This document shows, piece by piece, positions 53,885-62,544 of a stretch of 64,000 nucleotides of DNA. Position 1 is the stretch's first letter, and the number at the start of each line of letters is the position of its first letter. The notes below the pieces were generated by a model. That model had not been told where the DNA came from. It worked only from the letters and a program-made list of their open reading frames with translations, and made no database searches. The position numbers and the translations under genes are program-made. Source of the stretch: Nitratireductor arenosus (GTDB taxonomy: Bacteria > Pseudomonadota > Alphaproteobacteria > Rhizobiales > Rhizobiaceae); the NCBI RefSeq assembly GCF_009742725.1, contig NZ_WPHG01000006.1, positions 1-64,000 of the forward strand, in the 5' to 3' direction.

Positions 53885-54874
53885 ATGGGTCTGCTCGTCG
53901 ACGGAAAATGGCACGACAAGGGATACGACACGAAAAAGTCCGGCGGGCGCTTCGTTCGTTCTGAATCCCAGTTTCGTGATTGGGTGACCACCGACGGCGC
54001 GCCAGCCACGGGTCGCGAGCGCGGTTTCAAGGCCGAGGCCGGGCGCTACCATCTTTACGTGTCGCTTGCCTGCCCGTGGGCGCACCGGACCTTGATCCTG
54101 CGCGCGCTCAAGAAGCTGGACGACGCGATCTCGGTCGCCGTGGTGGACCATTTCATGGGCGAGAGCGGCTGGACCTTCCGCAAGCGCGACGGCGCCACCG
54201 GCGATCCGCTCTACGGCGCCGACTTCCTTCACCAGATCTACACCAGGGCCGATCCGGCCTATTCGGGCCGCGTGACCGTCCCGGTTCTGTGGGACAGGCA
54301 GGGGGAAACCATTGTCTCGAACGAATCCTCCGAGATCATCCGCATGCTCAATTCCGCCTTCGACGAATGGGGCGACGCCAGCGTCGATTTCTATCCGGCC
54401 CAACTGCGCGCCGAAATCGACAGCTGGAACGAGCGCGTCTACGGCCCGGTCAACAACGGCGTCTACCGCTGCGGCTTCGCCACCACGCAGCAAGCTTACG
54501 AGGAAGCCTTCGCCGAACTTTTTTCCACTCTGGACGAGATCGAGGCACATCTGGAGCGGCACCGCTACCTGGTCGGCGACCGCGTGACGGAGGCCGACTG
54601 GCGGCTTTTCACCACGCTGGTGCGTTTCGACCCCGTCTATGTCGGGCATTTCAAATGCAATTTGCGGCGGATCGCCGACTATCCCAACCTGTCGAACTAT
54701 CTGCGCGAACTCTATCAGGTGCCGGGCATCGCCAGCACCGTAGACCTGTTCCACATCAAGCAGCATTATTACGGCAGCCATGAGAGCGTGAACCCGACGC
54801 GTATCGTGCCGGTCGGCCCCGTGCTCGACTATGAGGCCCCGCACGACCGCGCGCGGCTGCGCGCCGCCGCCTGA
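53885..54874 (+). CDS. Glutathionyl-hydroquinone reductase (Xi-class GST)
   Basis: A 329-residue ECM4/YqjG-type glutathione transferase. The active cysteine lies in SLACPWAHRTLI, and the N-terminal family motif FVRSESQFRDWVTTDG precedes it. The C-terminal helical domain has EIDSWNERVYGPVNNGVYRCGFATTQ, in two parts, with the tyrosine used by the class, and HFKCNLRRIADYPNLSNYLREL. It reduces glutathionyl-hydroquinones, linking quinone detoxification to the reduced glutathione pool. ATG 53885 is the natural start. Confidence 0.93.
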   Translation: MGLLVDGKWHDKGYDTKKSGGRFVRSESQFRDWVTTDGAPATGRERGFKAEAGRYHLYVSLACPWAHRTLILRALKKLDDAISVAVVDHFMGESGWTFRKRDGATGDPLYGADFLHQIYTRADPAYSGRVTVPVLWDRQGETIVSNESSEIIRMLNSAFDEWGDASVDFYPAQLRAEIDSWNERVYGPVNNGVYRCGFATTQQAYEEAFAELFSTLDEIEAHLERHRYLVGDRVTEADWRLFTTLVRFDPVYVGHFKCNLRRIADYPNLSNYLRELYQVPGIASTVDLFHIKQHYYGSHESVNPTRIVPVGPVLDYEAPHDRARLRAAA

Positions 54875-54888
54875 GGGCGCACCTGCGG

Positions 54889-55389
54889 CTACCAGTAACG
54901 GGAAACCGGCGCGTCGCCGAAAATCTCGTCGACCCGCCGGCGCGTGGCCGGTGTCGTGTCTGCCGGCAACACGTCGAGGCCAAAGAAGCGCGCTTCGACG
55001 ATCTCGCGGTCCGGCACCTTCTCTCCCGTCTGACTGAAACTGGTAACAAGATAAAAGGCGACGTGATCGCGGCGGCTGGCGTTGCGGTTGAAATAGACCG
55101 CCTTCAGCGCCGGCGGCGCGGCAAGTTCGATATTGGCCTCCTCGCGCAATTCGCGCGCGAGCGCCTCCTCCAGCGCCTCGCCCGGCTCGACGCCTCCGCC
55201 CGGGAATTGCCAACCTGGAACGTAGCTGTGCCGGACCAGCAGCACCGCGCGGTCCTGTTCACGAAAGACCATCGCGCGGGCGCCGAGCGTCATCGGCCGA
55301 CCGAGCAGGAAAGCGACGTGCATCAGCCGGGTGCGCAGCCGCGACCAGCCTGCAGATGGCGCGCGGGAGGCGCTCACGGGCGCACCCAT
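54889..55389 (-). CDS. NUDIX hydrolase
   Basis: A 166-residue NUDIX protein. The NUDIX box lies within QFPGGGVEPGEALEEALARE and LREEANIE; the canonical Gly near the end is Asn, a tolerated change. The N-terminal 40 residues (to GARAMVFREQDRAVLLVRHS) precede the fold. It may clean up nucleotide or capped-metabolite substrates; the specific one is not predictable. ATG 55389 is used, although an internal ATG (MHVAFLLGRP) would remove 22 residues. It converges on the GST-type gene, 14 bp away. Confidence 0.82.
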   Translation of the reverse strand: MGAPVSASRAPSAGWSRLRTRLMHVAFLLGRPMTLGARAMVFREQDRAVLLVRHSYVPGWQFPGGGVEPGEALEEALARELREEANIELAAPPALKAVYFNRNASRRDHVAFYLVTSFSQTGEKVPDREIVEARFFGLDVLPADTTPATRRRVDEIFGDAPVSRYW

Positions 55390-55477
55390 GCCGGCCGGGA
55401 AGCGAACACAGCCCGTTTCATTCGCGGCCGAACCGCTTTAGGTTCGGCCCCGTGTCAGCAGCCCCAGATCGAACCGC

Positions 55478-56401
55478 ATGTTTCGCCTCGCGCATATTTC
55501 AGACATCCATCTCGGCCCCCTGCCCGATCTATCCTACCGGGAACTCGCATCCAAGCGCATCACCGGTTATGTGAACTGGAAACGCAATCGCAAGCATCTG
55601 CTGAACCCCGGCGTGACGGAGGCGCTGATGGCCGGTCTCGCCCAGGTCGACGCCGATCACATCGCGGTGACGGGTGACCTCGTCAATCTGGCGCTCGATG
55701 CCGAAATAGAGCTCGCGCGCGAATGGCTGACCGCGGTGGGTACCCCGGACGACGTCTCGGTCGTGCCGGGCAATCACGACGCCTATGTACCGGGCGCGCT
55801 CGCCAAGAGCTGCCGGGCCTGGCGCCCCTGGATCACCGGCGAGAAAACCGGGGTCGGGCTGTCCGAATACGGTTTTCCCTATTTGAGGGTGCGCGGCAAC
55901 GTGGCGCTGATCGGCGTGTCGTCGGCCCGCGCCACCGGCCCCTTCATGGCGCTCGGCCATTTCGGCGCCAGTCAAGCCGCCCGCCTCGGCCATCTACTGC
56001 GCATCGCCGAACAGCGTGGCCTGTTCCGGGTCGTGATGATCCACCACCCACCCGTTCGCGGGGCCACCTCCGCCCACAAGCGACTCTACGGCATCGGCCT
56101 GTTCCAGCGCACGGTGCGCCGACACGGTGTCGAGCTCGTGCTGCACGGCCATACCCACCTGCCGACACTGCATCATATTCCCGCCCGCGACGGCCCGGCC
56201 CCGGTCGTCGGCGTCACCTCGGCCAGTCAGGGCATCGGCGGCAAGAAGCCGGCGGCCCAGTTCAACCTGTTCGAAATCGACGGTCGGCCCGGCGCATGGT
56301 CGCTCGGCCTGATGCGCAAGGGTGTCGCGGGCGCGACCCTGGCGCTGCGCGAGATCGAACGAACCGAACTGCTGGCGCCGCTTCAGCCGGCGGCGAAATA
56401 G
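55478..56401 (+). CDS. Calcineurin-like metallophosphoesterase
   Basis: A 307-residue metallophosphoesterase. The five metal motifs are in order: RLAHISDIHLGP (D-x-H), HIAVTGDLVNLAL (GD), VVPGNHDAYVP (GNHD), VVMIHHPPVRGA (H) and LVLHGHTHLPTL (GHTH). This suits cyclic-nucleotide phosphodiesterase- or UDP-diacylglucosamine-type activities. A class III cyclase is encoded 0.8 kb away, so cyclic nucleotide hydrolysis is worth testing. Its last 19 bases overlap the 3' end of the convergent gene. Confidence 0.88.
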   Translation: MFRLAHISDIHLGPLPDLSYRELASKRITGYVNWKRNRKHLLNPGVTEALMAGLAQVDADHIAVTGDLVNLALDAEIELAREWLTAVGTPDDVSVVPGNHDAYVPGALAKSCRAWRPWITGEKTGVGLSEYGFPYLRVRGNVALIGVSSARATGPFMALGHFGASQAARLGHLLRIAEQRGLFRVVMIHHPPVRGATSAHKRLYGIGLFQRTVRRHGVELVLHGHTHLPTLHHIPARDGPAPVVGVTSASQGIGGKKPAAQFNLFEIDGRPGAWSLGLMRKGVAGATLALREIERTELLAPLQPAAK

Positions 56402-57057
56402 GCTGCAAGGCGTTCCCAGTAGATCGCCGCGGCGACCGCGAAGGCGACAGCCGCGCCGGCTAGCACGACCACGAGCCCCGACAGGAACGCCTTGAGGCCT
56501 TGGCCGGCCTTGCGCGCACGCCCCGCATCGGCGGCAGCCGTCACCGAAGGTGGCGCCCCGCCGGTCCCGTCGTCACCGTCATCGCGGGCCTCCCGGCCAG
56601 AGGTTCCATCATCATCCGCTGCCTGTCGCAAGGGCTCGACCGCGCCGTCGAGCCAGCGCTGCCGCTCGATCATGCGCTCGGCGATATAGCGGGTAACCTG
56701 CTCGGCCACCGGCTTGATCTCGGTCGATTCGGCAAGCACGGTCCGTCCCAGCCGCGTATCGCGGACGAAACGATAGGTACGCCGGTCGCGTCCGAGCGCG
56801 ACATGGGTAACGGCATCGATCCACAGCCTAGGCTGGACACCGGAGGAAATCGCGAAGTCGAACTGGATGTCCTCGGCCGGCACATCGGCGAAGACGGGCT
56901 CCAGTTCCTGGGCCAGTAGCTCGAGGCGCATACGCGCCGCCTCGCGCAGTTCCACGACCACGTCTTCACGGTCGGCCGAAGCCGTCCTGACCTCGCGCAG
57001 CGCCTGCGCGAGTTTGCCCTGCGACTGCTCCGTCGCGATTTTCTGTCCGTCGCTCAT
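56383..57057 (-). CDS. Conserved hypothetical, C-terminal membrane anchor
   Basis: A 224-residue protein of unknown function. The N-terminal 130 residues form a helical-beta domain (REAARMRLELLAQELEPVFA; IQFDFAISSGVQPRLWIDAV; HVALGRDRRTYRFVRDTRLG). A disordered acidic Gly/Asp linker follows at about 145-185, and one helix lies at about 196-218 (LSGLVVVLAGAAVAFAVAAA). The topology suggests a tail-anchored protein. It overlaps the 3' end of the metallophosphoesterase by 19 bp and is divergent from the adenylate cyclase. I recognise the general type as a conserved rhizobial hypothetical protein, with no assigned role. Confidence 0.72.
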   Translation of the reverse strand: MSDGQKIATEQSQGKLAQALREVRTASADREDVVVELREAARMRLELLAQELEPVFADVPAEDIQFDFAISSGVQPRLWIDAVTHVALGRDRRTYRFVRDTRLGRTVLAESTEIKPVAEQVTRYIAERMIERQRWLDGAVEPLRQAADDDGTSGREARDDGDDGTGGAPPSVTAAADAGRARKAGQGLKAFLSGLVVVLAGAAVAFAVAAAIYWERLAAYFAAG

Positions 57058-57227
57058 GACCGATACCTGCGCCGATCGTTTGGGGTTAACATTTCTTTAA
57101 CACAGTGTTCGCCCCGGTCACAAAGAGTATTGGCCGGAATGCGGGACGCCTGCCGGCCTGAAATGCGTGTCTGCCTTTTGTAATCGCCGTTCGGTCGACT
57201 ATGTGTGGGACAGAAGATTCGCGCGGG

Positions 57228-58679
57228 ATGAACGACATGGCGGTTGCGGAACGGTTCGGATCGGCAGTGCGGAACCGCTCCCGGCGCAAGCCGACATCGT
57301 TCCCGGCCCTGCTCAACGAGACCTTCGACCGGCATGAGCGCGAGGGCCGCCGGCTGCAGCTGCGCGGACGCGTGGCCGCGCTGGTCGCGATCTACATCCT
57401 GGTCGCCGTCATCGCGCCATATCCGGAATCCTTCTATTATCAGTCCCTCGTCATCGTGTTCTTGCTGACAGGCTTCATCCCGGCGGCGATCGACCGGCTG
57501 GGCTGGCTCAGGAACTGGCATCTCTATGTATTCGTCACGCTCGATTTCGCACTGATGACGGTGATGATGCTTTATCCCAATCCGTTTTCGCCCACCGACT
57601 ACCCGCCGCAGTTAGCGCTGCGGTTCGAGACCTTCGGCTATTTCTTCGTGCTGATCGCAGGCCTTGCCTTTTCCGACCAGCCCAGGCTCGTGCTTTGGGG
57701 CGGGTTCGTCGGCATCGTGAGCTGGGTCGTCGGCCTGACCTGGCTCGCCTCCCTGCCGGACAGTGTCATCTATTCACCGTTTGCACCGGGATCGTCGTCG
57801 CTGGACCTGTCCGAGCGGATCGCCCTGATCGCCAATCCAACCCTGATCGACCTGTCGGTCGAGGCCCAGTCGATCGTCGTGTTAGGCATCGTTGCGATGA
57901 TTTTGGCGGGCGGCGTCGCGCGTTCGCGCCGGCTGGTATGGCGCCACGCGGCGATCGAGCGCCAGCGGCTCAATCTCGCGCGCTATTTTCCGCCGGCGAC
58001 GGTGGACGAACTGGCGCGCGACGACGTTTCCCTCGCCGAGATCCGCGAACTCAACGCCGCCATTCTGTTTGCCGACGTGGTCGGCTTCACCCGATGGTCG
58101 GAGCGCCATTCACCGGTCGAGACCATCAGTCTTTTGCGCGAAGTGCATGGATTGCTGGAAGAGGCGATCTTCCGCCATGGCGGCACGCTCGACAAGTTCA
58201 TCGGCGACGGGATCATGGCTACCTTCGGCACGCCCGAGCCGCTGCCGCAGGACCCTTTCAACGCCGTCGCCTGCGTCAACGCGATCCTTGAGGATGTCGC
58301 CGCGCTCAACGAGCGTCGTGTTGCGCGTGGCGCCGAGCCCGTCCAGATCGCCGTCGGCCTGCATTACGGCCCGGTCGTGGTCGGCAATATCGGCACCGAA
58401 AGGCGGCTGGAACTCGCCGTCATCGGCGACACAGTCAATGCGGCGAGCCGGTTGGAGGAGCTGACCCGCGTTGTGGGCCGCGCCGCCGCCGTGAGCGACG
58501 ATGTGGTGGCCGATATCCGAGCCCGCGATCCCAACGCGGCCGACCGGCTGATGGCGGGTTTCGATTTTCTCGGCGACAACCATTTGGAGGGCCGCCGCCA
58601 AGGTATCGCGGTATGGGCGAGCCAGGTGTCTCTGACGGCGCATGAAAGCCGCCGCCCCAAGCGGCCGCTGCGGCCCTGA
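57228..58679 (+). CDS. Membrane-bound class III adenylate cyclase
   Basis: A protein of about 483 residues with an N-terminal membrane module of about six helices (from AALVAIYILVAVIAPYPES to SIVVLGIVAMILAGGVARS) and a C-terminal class III cyclase domain. Catalytic motifs are AAILFADVVGFTRW (first metal Asp), LDKFIGDGIMATFG (adenine-binding Lys and second metal Asp) and LAVIGDTVNAASRLEEL, whose Asp is the adenine-specific residue. This points to cAMP rather than cGMP production. Start codons at 57201, 57228 and 57237 are possible; 57228 is my choice. The target and the signal sensed are unknown. Confidence 0.88.
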   Translation: MNDMAVAERFGSAVRNRSRRKPTSFPALLNETFDRHEREGRRLQLRGRVAALVAIYILVAVIAPYPESFYYQSLVIVFLLTGFIPAAIDRLGWLRNWHLYVFVTLDFALMTVMMLYPNPFSPTDYPPQLALRFETFGYFFVLIAGLAFSDQPRLVLWGGFVGIVSWVVGLTWLASLPDSVIYSPFAPGSSSLDLSERIALIANPTLIDLSVEAQSIVVLGIVAMILAGGVARSRRLVWRHAAIERQRLNLARYFPPATVDELARDDVSLAEIRELNAAILFADVVGFTRWSERHSPVETISLLREVHGLLEEAIFRHGGTLDKFIGDGIMATFGTPEPLPQDPFNAVACVNAILEDVAALNERRVARGAEPVQIAVGLHYGPVVVGNIGTERRLELAVIGDTVNAASRLEELTRVVGRAAAVSDDVVADIRARDPNAADRLMAGFDFLGDNHLEGRRQGIAVWASQVSLTAHESRRPKRPLRP

Positions 58680-58695
58680 ACGCGGGCCGCCGCCA

Positions 58696-59454
58696 TCAAC
58701 GGATGTTTTCGCGGATCAGATGGACAACATCCGCTGTGCACTCGTCGGCCAGCATGTGGCCGGCGCCGGAAAAGGCGTGCAGCGCCATGCGGGGCGGCAG
58801 CCCCTCGGTGTGGGAAAACGGCAGGATCGGGTCCTCGCGGCCCCACAGCACCTTGACCGGCATCGGCAGGCCGGCCCGCAGCTCGTAGGGAATCACACCC
58901 TGACGCTCGCCGCGAAACAATAACGCCGCGATCTCGACCAGCTTTTCCGTCTGGCCCGGCCGGGCGATCGCATCGGCATAGGGCGCAACCAGCGCCGGTG
59001 CGAGCGCAAAACCCGGCGCGTACATGGCACTCAGGCCGGCCGCGAGCTTTTCTTCCGTGTCGGCGGTGGCATAGCGACGAAGATGGGTCGCATCGATGGT
59101 CTCGCCAAAACCGCCCGGCGCCAGCGCGGTCAACGAGGCGACCCGTTCCGGCGCGCTGGCGGCGATCAAGGTCGCAATCGCGCCGCCCATCGAGTGGCCG
59201 ACGAGGTGAAAACGGCTTACCCCGCGCGCGTCGAGATCGGAGAGCACGGCCCTGGCCGCGACCTTGGGCGGTCCCGACTCGGCAAAGGCCAGCGAACCGC
59301 CATGTCCTGGAAGGTCATAAGCGATCGTCGTCCGGGCCGCAGCGATCGCGGGCTGAATGTCGCGCCACACGAAATGACCGGCGCCGAAACCGTGCAGAAA
59401 CACCACCGGCTCGCCGCCAGCGCCGACTTCATGGGCAAAAAGCCTATCCGACAT
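58696..59454 (-). CDS. Alpha/beta-fold hydrolase
   Basis: A 252-residue alpha/beta hydrolase. The oxyanion-hole motif is VVFLHGFGAGHFVW, the nucleophile elbow is LVGHSMGGAIAT, the acid residue is in LWGREDPILPF, and the histidine is in AFSGAGHMLADEC. The domain arrangement with a short cap resembles the E2p-linked acetoin dehydrogenase-type hydrolases and other esterases. The substrate is not predictable. It is convergent with the cyclase gene (16 bp) and is transcribed in the same direction as leuA, 101 bp downstream of it. Confidence 0.85.
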   Translation of the reverse strand: MSDRLFAHEVGAGGEPVVFLHGFGAGHFVWRDIQPAIAAARTTIAYDLPGHGGSLAFAESGPPKVAARAVLSDLDARGVSRFHLVGHSMGGAIATLIAASAPERVASLTALAPGGFGETIDATHLRRYATADTEEKLAAGLSAMYAPGFALAPALVAPYADAIARPGQTEKLVEIAALLFRGERQGVIPYELRAGLPMPVKVLWGREDPILPFSHTEGLPPRMALHAFSGAGHMLADECTADVVHLIRENIR

Positions 59455-59505
59455 ACGACCTCCCCCGGTCCGGTCCTCAAAATCGGGTCACACAGCGGGA
59501 CCGCG

Positions 59506-59531
59506 CTCATCCGCGGCAGACCGCGGATGAG
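59506..59531 (-). terminator. Possible leuA transcript 3' hairpin
   Basis: An 11-bp perfect stem (CTCATCCGCGG and its inverse, 59506-59516 with 59521-59531, loop of 4) lies 25 bp after the leuA stop. There is no U-tract on the minus strand, so it could stabilise or mark the end of the transcript by another mechanism. Confidence 0.5.
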
Positions 59532-59555
59532 TGTTGATCGAAGTCGCCTGCCGCC

Positions 59556-61262
59556 TCACCGCCGCAAAATGCGGTTGGCCGCCGACACCACCGCCTCGAG
59601 CGAGGCGGCGACGATGTTGGTATTGATGCCGACGCCGAACAGGCGTCCTTCTGGATATTCCACCTCGACATAGCTGATCGCCGCCGCGTTGGAGCCCCGC
59701 TGCAGGGAATGCTCGGAATAGTCGAGCACCGACAGCTCGACCCCGATATGGCGCGAGAGCGCGTCGACGAACCCGTCTATCGGCCCGGTGCCGGTGCCGC
59801 GGATCGACACTTCCTCACCCTTGTCGAGGATCACCGCCTCCACCACGCGCCGCCCCTTGGTCCCGCTGTCAGGATAGGTGTGGTGATCGACATATTTGAC
59901 GCGCGCGCCCGGCTGATCGACATAAGTCTCCATGAAACTGTCGTGAATACGCTTCGACGGCAGCTCCTTGCCTTCGGCGTCGGTGATCTGCTGGACATGC
60001 CGGGAAAACTCGACCTGCAGGTTGCGCGGCAGGTTGATGCCGTAGTCGGCCTGCAAAACATAAGCGATACCGCCCTTGCCGGACTGCGAATTGATGCGGA
60101 TGATCGCCTCGTAGGTGCGACCGACATCGGCCGGGTCGATCGGCAAATAAGGCACTTCCCACAATTCTTTGTTGGCCTTCTTGATCGCCTTCATGCCCTT
60201 GTTGATGGCGTCCTGATGCGAACCGGAAAAGGCGGTGTAGACCAGTTCGCCGACATAGGGATGGCGCTCCGGGATCGCCATCTGGTTCGAATATTCGAAC
60301 ACATCGCGCATGCGCGTGATGTCGGTGCAGTCGAGCATCGGATCGACGCCCTGCGTGTACATGTTGAGCGCCAGGGTGACGAGATCGACATTGCCGGTGC
60401 GCTCGCCATTGCCGAACAGGGTGCCCTCGACCCGGTCGGCGCCGGCCATCAGGCCGAGTTCGGTCGCCGCAATCCCGGTGCCGCGGTCGTTGTGGGGATG
60501 CAGCGAGACGATGACGCTGTCGCGCCGGTCGATATTGCGGCACATCCATTCGATCTGGTCGGCGTGGATATTGGGCGTCGACATCTCCACCGTCGCCGGC
60601 AGGTTGATGATCAACCGGTCCTGCGGCGTGGGATCGACGATCTCGATCACCGCGTTGCAGATTTCCAGCGCCACCTCGAGTTCGGTGCCGGTAAAGCTTT
60701 CCGGCGAATATTGGAAGCGGAAACCGCCACCGGCCTTGGCCGCCATGTCGGTGATCATCTTGGCCGCGTCGGTGGCGATGCGCTTGATGCCCGCGACATC
60801 CTTCTCGAACACGACCCGGCGCTGCAATTCGCTGGTCGAATTGTAAAAATGCACGATCGGCGTACGTGCGCCCTCGAGCGCCTCGAAGGTGCGGGCGATC
60901 AGCTCCGGCCGGCACTGCACCAGGACCTGCAGATCGACCGCGTCGGGCACGCCGCCTTCTTCGATCGCCCAGCGCGCGAAGTCGAAATCGGTCTGCGAGG
61001 CCGACGGAAAGCCGATCTCGATCTCCCTAAAACCCATGTCGAGCAGGAGTCGGAACATGCGCGCCTTACGTTCGTGCCCCATCGGGTCGACCAGCGCCTG
61101 GTTGCCGTCGCGCAGGTCGACGGAACACCAGATCGGCGCCCGTTCGATCCGCTTTTCGGGCCAGGTCCGGTCATGGAGGCCGACAGCCGGGTAAGGCTGG
61201 TATTTCTTCACCGCATCCGGCATGCCGGCCGGCGTGGTCTTGATGTGGGATCGTTCGTTCAT
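59556..61262 (-). CDS. leuA: 2-isopropylmalate synthase
   Basis: A 568-residue LeuA of the long (type alpha2) class. It condenses acetyl-CoA with 2-oxoisovalerate to commit carbon to leucine. The catalytic domain has APIWCSVDLRDGNQALVDPM, GFPSASQTDFDFARW and the metal-ligand motif SLHPHNDRGTG. The C-terminal regulatory domain (from about residue 430) should bind leucine for feedback. Two in-frame ATGs compete: 61268 is only 3 bases from GGAG, whereas 61262 is 9 bases away and is preferred. A leucine-rich leader ORF and hairpins lie upstream. Confidence 0.93.
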   Translation of the reverse strand: MNERSHIKTTPAGMPDAVKKYQPYPAVGLHDRTWPEKRIERAPIWCSVDLRDGNQALVDPMGHERKARMFRLLLDMGFREIEIGFPSASQTDFDFARWAIEEGGVPDAVDLQVLVQCRPELIARTFEALEGARTPIVHFYNSTSELQRRVVFEKDVAGIKRIATDAAKMITDMAAKAGGGFRFQYSPESFTGTELEVALEICNAVIEIVDPTPQDRLIINLPATVEMSTPNIHADQIEWMCRNIDRRDSVIVSLHPHNDRGTGIAATELGLMAGADRVEGTLFGNGERTGNVDLVTLALNMYTQGVDPMLDCTDITRMRDVFEYSNQMAIPERHPYVGELVYTAFSGSHQDAINKGMKAIKKANKELWEVPYLPIDPADVGRTYEAIIRINSQSGKGGIAYVLQADYGINLPRNLQVEFSRHVQQITDAEGKELPSKRIHDSFMETYVDQPGARVKYVDHHTYPDSGTKGRRVVEAVILDKGEEVSIRGTGTGPIDGFVDALSRHIGVELSVLDYSEHSLQRGSNAAAISYVEVEYPEGRLFGVGINTNIVAASLEAVVSAANRILRR

Positions 61263-61313
61263 CGTCATGTCTCCGGCGTCTCCACCAATCGAGCCAAGAC
61301 CCGAAAAGGAGCG

Positions 61314-61408
61314 CAATCATCGCTATCATGGTGCTGGTTGTGCGAGGAGCAGCAGGCCCGGTCAGGCATATCGACCGCCGGGCGCTCCTTCAGCGGACCC
61401 GGCGATCG
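61314..61408 (-). promoter_or_regulatory. leuA leader hairpins (candidate attenuator)
   Basis: On the minus strand the end of the leader ORF, CGATCGCCGGG (61408-61398), pairs with CCCGGCGGTCG (61382-61372), 11 bp with one G-U. The sequence just after the leader stop, AGGAGCGC (61389-61382), is perfectly complementary to GCGCTCCT (61314-61307), which is followed by TTTTC. The first and second structures cannot form together, as expected for attenuation. Confidence 0.5.
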
Positions 61409-61512
61409 CCGATAAGACCGAGCAGAAGAAGGGTCGAGGAAAGCGCACGCAAGGTCGCCTGCGCGGTGAACGGGCGCATGGCTGAACGCATATTTGTGCG
61501 TGCTGTCGACAT
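61390..61512 (-). CDS. leuA leader peptide (candidate leuL)
   Basis: A 40-codon ORF. It begins MSTARTNMRSAMRPFTAQAT and ends RALSSTLLLLGLIGDRRVR, with four consecutive leucine codons (CTT CTT CTG CTC), a glycine and a fifth leucine codon. It stops at 61390, 128 bp before leuA. The ATG at 61512 lies 7 bases after a -10 box, so the transcript would start at or near this ATG, as described for the leaderless trp leader of Sinorhizobium meliloti. AGGA also lies six bases before it, inside the promoter. The last 8 codons form the 5' arm of the main hairpin. Confidence 0.6.
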   Translation of the reverse strand: MSTARTNMRSAMRPFTAQATLRALSSTLLLLGLIGDRRVR

Positions 61513-61519
61513 AAGCCGT

Positions 61520-61548
61520 CCTATACCGGCCTTGCCCCGCCCTGGCAA
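61520..61548 (-). promoter_or_regulatory. leuA promoter
   Basis: On the minus strand TTGCCA (61548-61543) and TATAGG (61525-61520) are separated by exactly 17 bp. The predicted transcription start coincides with the leader ATG at 61512. Confidence 0.65.
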
Positions 61549-61643
61549 GCACCCTTCGCGCGGCGCGGCGATCTTCGAGGTCGCGCGCCGCGAATGGGCT
61601 TGCATTCGGCGCCCAAGAATCCGATTCAAGGCCAATTGATTGG

Positions 61644-61675
61644 TTGAAATGCGTGCAACATACTCGGTAGTATGT
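61644..61675 (+). promoter_or_regulatory. pcaD promoter with palindromic operator
   Basis: TTGAAA (61644-61649) and TAGTAT (61668-61673) are 18 bp apart. A perfect 7-4-7 inverted repeat, ACATACT-CGGT-AGTATGT (61658-61675), covers the -10 and the spacer end, so a dimeric repressor bound here would block transcription. No regulator gene is adjacent. Confidence 0.65.
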
Positions 61676-61699
61676 CGCCGAAATTGGAGAGGAGGCCGC

Positions 61700-62494
61700 A
61701 TGACGTTCGTCCGTGCCAACGGCATCGTTCTGCACTATGAGGATCGGGGCGACCCGGCCAGGCCGGCGATGGTTTTCGCAAATTCGCTCGGCACCGATTT
61801 CCGCATCTGGGATGCGACGGTGGAGCGGTTGGGAGACGGCTTTCGCTTTATTCGCTACGACAAGCGCGGCCACGGCCTGTCCGAGGCGACGCCACCGCCC
61901 TACTGCATGGACGACCATGTCGGCGACCTCGAGGCGCTGCTTGCCCATTGCGGCGTGCAATCCTGCATCGTCGTCGGCCTGTCGGTCGGCGGCATGATTG
62001 CGCAAGCGCTCGCAACGAGGCGACCCGACCTCGTCAAAGCGCTGGTGTTGATGGACACCGCCCACAAGATCGGCACGGCCGAGATGTGGAACCAGCGCAT
62101 CGAAGGCGTGACGAAAAACGGCATCGCCTCGCTCGCCGACGCGATCATGGAGCGCTGGTTCACCCCGGCCTATCGTAGCCCCGACAATCCCGACTATACC
62201 GGTTATGTCGCCATGCTCACGCGCACCCCGGCGCCGGGATACGTTGGTACCTGCGCGGCGCTGCGCGATAGCGACCTGACCACCAGCACCGCGGCGCTAA
62301 CGCTGCCGACGCTGTGCGTGGTCGGCGACCAGGACGGCTCGACGCCGCCCGACCTCGTGCGTTCCACGGCAAAGTTGATCGCCGGCGCCCGCTTCGAGAT
62401 CGTCAAGGATGCCGGACACCTTCCCTGTATCGAACAACCGGACGCGGTCGCCGCACTGCTTTCCGATTTCCTGAAACAGGCCCGCCTGCCATAA
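61700..62494 (+). CDS. pcaD: 3-oxoadipate enol-lactonase family hydrolase
   Basis: A 264-residue alpha/beta hydrolase of the PcaD family, which hydrolyses 3-oxoadipate enol-lactone in the protocatechuate branch of the beta-ketoadipate pathway. Motifs are ANSLGTDFRIWD (oxyanion region), RYDKRGHGLSEA, the nucleophile GLSVGGMIAQAL, VVGDQDGSTPPD and DAGHLPCIEQPDA with the catalytic His. The start at 61700 follows GGAGG. No other pca gene is in the window, so it may be an orphan copy. The fadJ-type gene 50 bp downstream may be co-transcribed. Confidence 0.85.
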   Translation: MTFVRANGIVLHYEDRGDPARPAMVFANSLGTDFRIWDATVERLGDGFRFIRYDKRGHGLSEATPPPYCMDDHVGDLEALLAHCGVQSCIVVGLSVGGMIAQALATRRPDLVKALVLMDTAHKIGTAEMWNQRIEGVTKNGIASLADAIMERWFTPAYRSPDNPDYTGYVAMLTRTPAPGYVGTCAALRDSDLTTSTAALTLPTLCVVGDQDGSTPPDLVRSTAKLIAGARFEIVKDAGHLPCIEQPDAVAALLSDFLKQARLP

Positions 62495-62544
62495 TCACGC
62501 GATAGTGGTGCCGCGCGATCGGCGCCCGCCAAGGGAGAGACTTG

